Part shown: positions 42,032 to 46,272 of the stretch, piece by piece
Position numbering within the stretch: the first letter of the stretch is position 1
How the letters are laid out: each line of letters begins with the position of its first letter
From: JAJTHC01 sp044348005
GTDB lineage: Bacteria; Cyanobacteriota; Vampirovibrionia; Vampirovibrionales; JAJTHC01
DNA: 46,272 bases
Direction of reading: 5' to 3'
Assembly (NCBI GenBank): GCA_044348005.1
Contig: JBIKTR010000013.1
Location: 1-46,272 of the forward strand
Program-made: the position numbers and the translations under genes
Notes under the pieces: generated by a model
Database searches by the model: none
The model's input: only the letters and a program-made list of their open reading frames with translations
Told to the model about the DNA's origin: nothing

Positions 42032-42883
42032 ATGATTCATGCCGCTGTGCTTGATCCTCTCAATTCCCCCGACGTCTTAGAAGACGTCCAAGGTCGCAAC
42101 GACCAACGCAATATCGCCCTAGAAGCCGCAGGCGTCAGTCATGTTGAAATGCCCTTGCAGTTCCTCTTAGAATCAGGACGCCTTCAACCCATTGCCGCCA
42201 CCGTTTCCATGAGCGTGGGCCTATTGCCTGAAGAAAAGGGCACGCATATGTCTCGCTTTATTGAACAAGTCGCGGACTGGAGCAAGACGGCTCAGCCCAT
42301 TACGATCGATTTACGTCCGTTTTTGGCCGAATTGCGTGAACGCTTAAAAGCCGAATCCGCCACGGCTGAAATCCAATTCAAACTCTTTTTAGACAAAAAA
42401 GCCCCCGTTACGGAAAACGCGGCACCCATGGCCTACGATTGCACCCTAAGCGGGGTGAATCAACAAGGTAAGATTGCTCTATTTGCGAAAGTAGACGTCC
42501 CCATTGCCACGTTGTGCCCCTGTTCAAAAGCCATTAGCGATTTTGGTGCCCACAATCAACGCGCCATCGCCACCCTAGATGTCGCCTTAGACGACGCCCA
42601 ACTCGACGCCTTGAGCCTAGAAGCCCTCATTCAACACGCCGAAGAAAGTGCGTCTTGTGCCGTGTACCCCTTGCTCAAGCGGGCAGATGAAAAATGGGTG
42701 ACCGAACGCCAGTATACCAATGCCAAATTTGTGGAAGATGTGGCGCGGGATTTGACCTTGGCCTTGCGTCAACAAGCGGGATGCAAAGGCTTTAGCGTCA
42801 GAGTCACGGCCTTAGAATCCATTCACGCCCATAATGCGTGGGCGTCGCATCGGGAAAATATGCCTGAAAAGCCTACCTTCTAA
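42032..42883 (+). CDS. folE2: GTP cyclohydrolase IB
   Basis: FolE2 converts GTP to dihydroneopterin triphosphate, the first step to folate, biopterin and queuosine. It is the alternative to FolE and is less zinc-dependent. The 283-residue protein shows the family signatures: LCPCSKAISDFGAHNQR (metal-binding Cys and His), TERQYTNAKFVEDVARDL and ESIHAHNAWAS. ATG 42032 has AAGGAG seven bases upstream; a TTG at 42017 overlaps that site and is not used. The two PTPS-family genes follow on the same strand, which supports a pterin-pathway operon. Confidence 0.93.
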   Translation: MIHAAVLDPLNSPDVLEDVQGRNDQRNIALEAAGVSHVEMPLQFLLESGRLQPIAATVSMSVGLLPEEKGTHMSRFIEQVADWSKTAQPITIDLRPFLAELRERLKAESATAEIQFKLFLDKKAPVTENAAPMAYDCTLSGVNQQGKIALFAKVDVPIATLCPCSKAISDFGAHNQRAIATLDVALDDAQLDALSLEALIQHAEESASCAVYPLLKRADEKWVTERQYTNAKFVEDVARDLTLALRQQAGCKGFSVRVTALESIHAHNAWASHRENMPEKPTF

Positions 42884-42922
42884 ACTCGAAAACCCCCTGC
42901 TCAACCCGTAAAGGGAACCTTT

Positions 42923-43453
42923 ATGTCAACGCATCCTTCTATTACCATTCAACGTCGTGCGGATTTTTGTGCGTCTCATTATTTTTGGGTGCACACTTGG
43001 AGCTATGAAGAAAATGTGCGCGCCTTTGGCCCCACAGCCAATCGCTTTGGCCATGGGCATAATTATGAATTGATTGTGTCGATTTCAGGCCCCGTGGATG
43101 AAAAAACGGGTATGGTGATGAATCTTAAAGAAGTCAAACGCTTAATGGAAGAAGCCGTGATTCAGCCCCTTGATTTTAAATGTCTCAACCGTCAAGTCCC
43201 CTTTTTTCAAGACAACCAACCCACCCTTGAAGCCCTCAGTGTCTACATTTACCGCAGACTTCAACGGGCTTTAAAAGAACTAGAGTTCACCTTGACGTGG
43301 ATTGAAATTCGTGAAAGCCGTGAACTCGGCGTGCTCTATGATGGGGCTCCAGTAGCAGGCGTCAATGAAACCAAGCTCTTTTGGGATTCTATTGAAGATC
43401 ACGCGACTTTGGTCCACGACGTAACAGGACCCGCGTGCCATGTTACTCTTTAA
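42923..43453 (+). CDS. PTPS/QueD-family protein with substituted catalytic residues
   Basis: A 176-residue member of the 6-pyruvoyltetrahydropterin synthase fold. The zinc ligands appear kept: His in CASHYF and the pair in GHGHNY. The catalytic Cys of the usual C-N-x-P-x-GHGH segment is Thr (TANRFGHGHNY), and the catalytic His of L-D-H-x-x-L is Phe (LDFKCLN). The Glu in IRESRELG is kept. It may be a pseudoenzyme partner or do another reaction on FolE2 product. AAGGGA lies eight bases before the ATG. It overlaps the next paralogue by 14 bases. Confidence 0.8.
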   Translation: MSTHPSITIQRRADFCASHYFWVHTWSYEENVRAFGPTANRFGHGHNYELIVSISGPVDEKTGMVMNLKEVKRLMEEAVIQPLDFKCLNRQVPFFQDNQPTLEALSVYIYRRLQRALKELEFTLTWIEIRESRELGVLYDGAPVAGVNETKLFWDSIEDHATLVHDVTGPACHVTL

Positions 43454-43883
43454 ACGGCGCTACCACTTTGCCGCGGCGCATCGCTTGCATTCGCCTCACC
43501 TAAGCGAAGAAGAAAACAAAGCCGTCTTTATGCAATGTAATCACCCCAATGGGCATGGGCATAATTATGAATTTGAACTTTACCTTGAAGGCGAACTGGA
43601 CCCCACCACACAGATGTTGATTGATTTAGTGACGTTAGATGAACTCGTGCAAACGCAGGTGCTTAATGAAGTGGACCACGTTTTTTTAGACAAGGACACG
43701 CCTTTATTTCAGGGCGTCATTACCACAGCTGAAAACATGGCGCGCGTTTTTTTTGAAACGCTTGACGCGGTGTTGCCGAAAGGGGTTCAACTGGTGGCTG
43801 TTCGGGTGTATGAAAGTCGTAACAATGCCGCGATTTTTCAACGCGCGCAAGCATCCCCCCTGCCCCTTATCTACCAGCATTAA
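43440..43883 (+). CDS. 6-pyruvoyltetrahydropterin synthase / QueD-family enzyme
   Basis: A 147-residue enzyme with intact catalytic sites. The zinc His lies in AAAHRLHS and GHGHNYEFEL. The catalytic Cys is in MQCNHPNGHGH (the C-x5-HGH spacing of eukaryotic-type PTPS) and the His in EVDHVFLD. It can act on dihydroneopterin triphosphate to give pyruvoyltetrahydropterin or, as QueD, carboxytetrahydropterin. No other queuosine gene (queC, queE) is in the window, so the end product is open. It overlaps the previous gene, so the two proteins may be made in fixed ratio. Confidence 0.88.
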   Translation: MLLFKRRYHFAAAHRLHSPHLSEEENKAVFMQCNHPNGHGHNYEFELYLEGELDPTTQMLIDLVTLDELVQTQVLNEVDHVFLDKDTPLFQGVITTAENMARVFFETLDAVLPKGVQLVAVRVYESRNNAAIFQRAQASPLPLIYQH

Positions 43884-44967
43884 AAGAAGAGTCGGACGCT
43901 TTTTGGGGAGCAGACGTTTCTGACGTTTCTTGGGGAATGATATGTAAAAACTGCATCAAGCCCAGCATATACTTTTTAACCGTGGGCCCGTAGTGTAAGG
44001 ACGCATATTCAATGCCAAAGCCACTAATTAAAATACTTGGAATCAACCCCAAATAAACAGGCAATTGATCCTGCACCAGTTTTAGGCCAGCTTTTTCATA
44101 TTTTAAAAGCCGTTGGGTCAGTTCATGCCTTTCAGAAGAGTTTGCACTGTTTAAGGCTTGATTAACGAGTCTTTCCGCGTCTTTACCCCAGAACATCTTA
44201 TGCGCGCGTTGCCAAAATTTCGGTGAAATCACCCAGTTGGTTTGAAGCGTTTTATCATTTAAGGCGTGCCCGATTTGAACCAAGTGCATTTGAAGGGGGC
44301 TGTCATGCATGCGATGCAAGGCCGTTTCCGTCACCAAGGCGTTAGGAACGCGCTTAATTTCACTGTGGTGGACTTTACCATTGAGTAAGCCCAAGGCATG
44401 TTTGATGTTTTGCCAAATGCCCGTTCGGCCAATCGCTTGATGTTGGTATTGATAATGAGATCGAATGTTCCGTTCAAAAATACCTTGTAAACGTTTCAAT
44501 AAAACAAAACCTGTTGTCACGCCAATAATTTCTCTAAAATACGTCATGGCCGATTGTTCTTGATTGTATTGTCGTTCTCGTGGGTCGTTTGTGGCCATAT
44601 TAGAACTGTCATACGCTTCTTTGACACGGGTAATGACATGAATGACCGTCGCAATTAACGCCGCGTTTTTCTTCAGCGAACCAGAATCTTGCGTCAGTTC
44701 CACCTTTATGTTGTGCATGACATGCCCTAAGGCAGTGCGTAGTTCAGTCGCATGAGACAACTGGCCCAAACCACGGACGGCCTGAAAGGTGTCTGTTGTG
44801 ACATTCAAGAGCTGTTTGGGCAGTTGGCTCAACCCAGATTCCGTGCTGGTTCGCACAAGAGCAGGCATTTTTGGGCGTTCTAAGGCGGCAGCCAGCCATT
44901 GTTGATGCGCCTGTTCACAGTCAAATTGCCCCGTGAAAATCGTCTTGGGTGAAAGCGGAGTAGTCAT
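43867..44967 (-). CDS. Unknown protein, coupled to upstream unknown gene
   Basis: A 366-residue protein, mostly helical with many His and Gln. Two moderately hydrophobic stretches occur (MTYFREIIGVTTGFVLLKRL and VYLGLIPSILISGFGIEYAS), which could be membrane-associated. I recognise no domain. The start is ATG 44967, whose A is the last base of the TGA of the preceding gene (TGATG), a strong sign of coupled translation; an in-frame ATG at 44973 is also possible. The 3' end overlaps the PTPS gene by 17 bases on the other strand. Confidence 0.65.
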   Translation of the reverse strand: MTTPLSPKTIFTGQFDCEQAHQQWLAAALERPKMPALVRTSTESGLSQLPKQLLNVTTDTFQAVRGLGQLSHATELRTALGHVMHNIKVELTQDSGSLKKNAALIATVIHVITRVKEAYDSSNMATNDPRERQYNQEQSAMTYFREIIGVTTGFVLLKRLQGIFERNIRSHYQYQHQAIGRTGIWQNIKHALGLLNGKVHHSEIKRVPNALVTETALHRMHDSPLQMHLVQIGHALNDKTLQTNWVISPKFWQRAHKMFWGKDAERLVNQALNSANSSERHELTQRLLKYEKAGLKLVQDQLPVYLGLIPSILISGFGIEYASLHYGPTVKKYMLGLMQFLHIIPQETSETSAPQKASDSSFNAGR

Positions 44968-45929
44968 CAGCATCCCCCCCTTGCAGACCATAACGCCCCA
45001 TGTGGAAGCCTCGCGTTTAAAGGCGCTGTCGTCGCATGAGGTGAAATCGGGTTTGGCGTCCTTGCGTTTACCTCGCCCCCTTGAGTAAGTACAACAGGGT
45101 GGGCGTGAGACTTTTTGCGTCTTTCACGTTCCAAGTACCACGGGCGAAACACCGAATCATTGGCCCGCTGAATGGGCCCTCCACTGAGCCACGCACTAAA
45201 TAATGCCGAACCCACCGCTGTGACCACCCCAGCCAAATTCACACGCGCAAAGTAATTGTCCACCGCGTGATTTTCATTCAACAAGCCCTCAAAACTCACG
45301 AAGCCATCATCCTGTTTATGAGCCCTATAAAACTCACCCAACCCTTTTTGCTGCATTTTTTCCGCAAAGTCAGACGCCTTCCACTTGCCCAACACGTTTA
45401 ATTCAGGGGCATTTAGGGCAAAAGAAAACGGATTTTTACGCTCCGTCAATTCCATAATGCCTTGGGTCATGGCCTCGATTTGATTATCACCCATTTTACC
45501 AATTTTTTTTAAAGCGTGGGCTTTTTCAAGTAAAAACTTGGGGCTTAAGCCCTTATTTTTACTAAGAAATTGACTCATCACGACGAGGCCCTTACCGCTT
45601 AAGTCCATCATGCCTTGCAAGGCGACATAGGTGGCAATAAACGTACCGCCTACTTCAATAAATACCCGTTCAGCCGTTTGCCGACGCACCATTTCAGGAT
45701 CTTTCGTCTTGTCGTTCCAGTCCACCAAACAACGGGTGCCCCCAATCCCCACAAAACGCACCAGCATGCCTGAAGTGGCTAGAAACAACAAGCTTTTAGC
45801 ATTGAAAATGTTGAACTTCCCCAAGCCCTCCCAGTCCAAGAGCAAGTCCTGCCAATGCTTGGCGGTAAAAGGTTTTTTGGCCCAAGCCAGTGCTTGAGCA
45901 ATTTGTGACGAATCAAAGGACTGCGACAA
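44967..45929 (-). CDS. Unknown protein with putative membrane helices
   Basis: A 320-residue protein. Hydrophobic stretches (FNIFNAKSLLFLATSGMLVR, GGTFIATYVALQGM and ARVNLAGVVTAVGSALFSAW) alternate with basic segments. The C-terminus is Pro/Thr/Arg-rich and probably unstructured. I recognise no family. The start is TTG 45929 with AAGGAG seven bases upstream. It is the first gene of a coupled pair; both have similar helical, weakly hydrophobic character and may act together at the membrane. Confidence 0.65.
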   Translation of the reverse strand: MSQSFDSSQIAQALAWAKKPFTAKHWQDLLLDWEGLGKFNIFNAKSLLFLATSGMLVRFVGIGGTRCLVDWNDKTKDPEMVRRQTAERVFIEVGGTFIATYVALQGMMDLSGKGLVVMSQFLSKNKGLSPKFLLEKAHALKKIGKMGDNQIEAMTQGIMELTERKNPFSFALNAPELNVLGKWKASDFAEKMQQKGLGEFYRAHKQDDGFVSFEGLLNENHAVDNYFARVNLAGVVTAVGSALFSAWLSGGPIQRANDSVFRPWYLERERRKKSHAHPVVLTQGGEVNARTPNPISPHATTAPLNARLPHGALWSARGGC

Positions 45930-46158
45930 AACAGGGCTCCTTGAAAATGAATCAAAAACACAAAATTAGGACACACAAAGTAAACGGTGGCGTAATGGCA
46001 TAAAAACACATTTATTCAAAAAAGGTGCGGGATTGAGCAAACGCCAAAAAACTTCTTGTAGTATATCCGAAACAGGCTCGAACATCAAACAAAAAATTCT
46101 CAAAGACAAGGCACGTCTATTTTAGTGAACAACCGGTTCGTTACAAGAGTGTTAATTT

Positions 46159-46272
46159 TTAACTAAAAGCAAGTTTTCTCAACTCTTCCATGCGATGCTC
46201 GTTGTTAAATCGGTAAAAAGCCAAGAGTTCCATTGTTAATTGAACCATTCGTTGACTTCTTGAAAAAGCAAA
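46159..46272 (-). CDS. Partial unknown protein, C-terminus only
   Basis: A minus-strand frame is open from the right edge for 37 codons to a TAA at 46159-46161. The visible end reads LTMELLAFYRFNNEHRMEEL then RKLAFS, helical and charged, as in a real protein tail. The family cannot be named. The 229-base gap to the next gene (45930-46158) is AT-rich with no gene seen. Confidence 0.45.
   Translation of the reverse strand, partial: FAFSRSQRMVQLTMELLAFYRFNNEHRMEELRKLAFS

Noticed and set aside
46010..46140. A tRNA or other structured RNA near the right end
   Set aside because: No cloverleaf, T-loop GTTCRANNC or acceptor pairing could be built.
1..46272. TGTTACA / TGTAACA as a shared regulatory motif
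   Set aside because: It recurs in several intergenic regions, but its number is near that expected by chance for a 7-mer on two strands.

Overview
The window looks like a chromosomal segment of a diderm (Gram-negative) bacterium with mid-range GC. LPS genes (lpxC, an LptD/OstA-type protein), a TolC-family outer-membrane protein and a class-I-type LL-diaminopimelate aminotransferase occur together. The dapL route, folE2, a sigma-28-class factor without flagellar genes and frequent TTG/GTG starts would fit a non-photosynthetic relative of Cyanobacteria (Vampirovibrionota/Melainabacteria). That assignment is an inference from gene content only. No rRNA, tRNA, CRISPR array, phage or transposase gene was seen.

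Layout. 1-13.7 kb is mostly housekeeping: ispF (isoprenoids), a membrane-anchored class A beta-lactamase-fold protein, lpxC, lipA, a PilX-like pilus protein, ldhA, leuCD, a delta-prime clamp-loader subunit (holB) and an MFS exporter behind a large Fur-box-like palindrome. dapL follows. 15.1-22.3 kb is an accessory block: an AT-rich OLD-family ATPase/TOPRIM nuclease, a HigB/HigA-type toxin-antitoxin pair, a 1250-residue UvrD-like helicase fused to a RecB/Cas4-like Fe-S nuclease, and an AT-rich DUF805 membrane protein. The helicase gene is bracketed by degenerate copies of its own first and last codons, and palindromic REP-type repeats have inserted in frame inside it.

22.3-30 kb carries a small membrane protein, uppS with a secreted matrixin/TPR protease, a repeat-rich 0.5 kb spacer (five 21-bp tandem repeats plus a 163-bp MITE-like element), a CPA2 antiporter, ftsH and a GcvH-like protein that has lost its lipoyl-lysine. 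30.4-34 kb is a regulatory cluster (sigma-28-class factor, PAS histidine kinase, receiver/HATPase protein). 34-41.9 kb is envelope and translation: TolC-like, LptD-like, pth, rplI, a coiled-coil/TPR periplasmic protein, an unknown and era. 42-44 kb is a pterin operon (folE2 plus two PTPS/QueD paralogues, one without catalytic residues). The right end holds two coupled genes of unknown function and the tail of another gene.

Genes that work together: lpxC and the LptD-like protein (LPS synthesis and export), leuC/leuD (one enzyme), folE2 with the PTPS pair (pterin or queuosine precursor), ispF and uppS (isoprenoid to undecaprenyl phosphate), and probably the sigma factor with its two neighbouring kinases.
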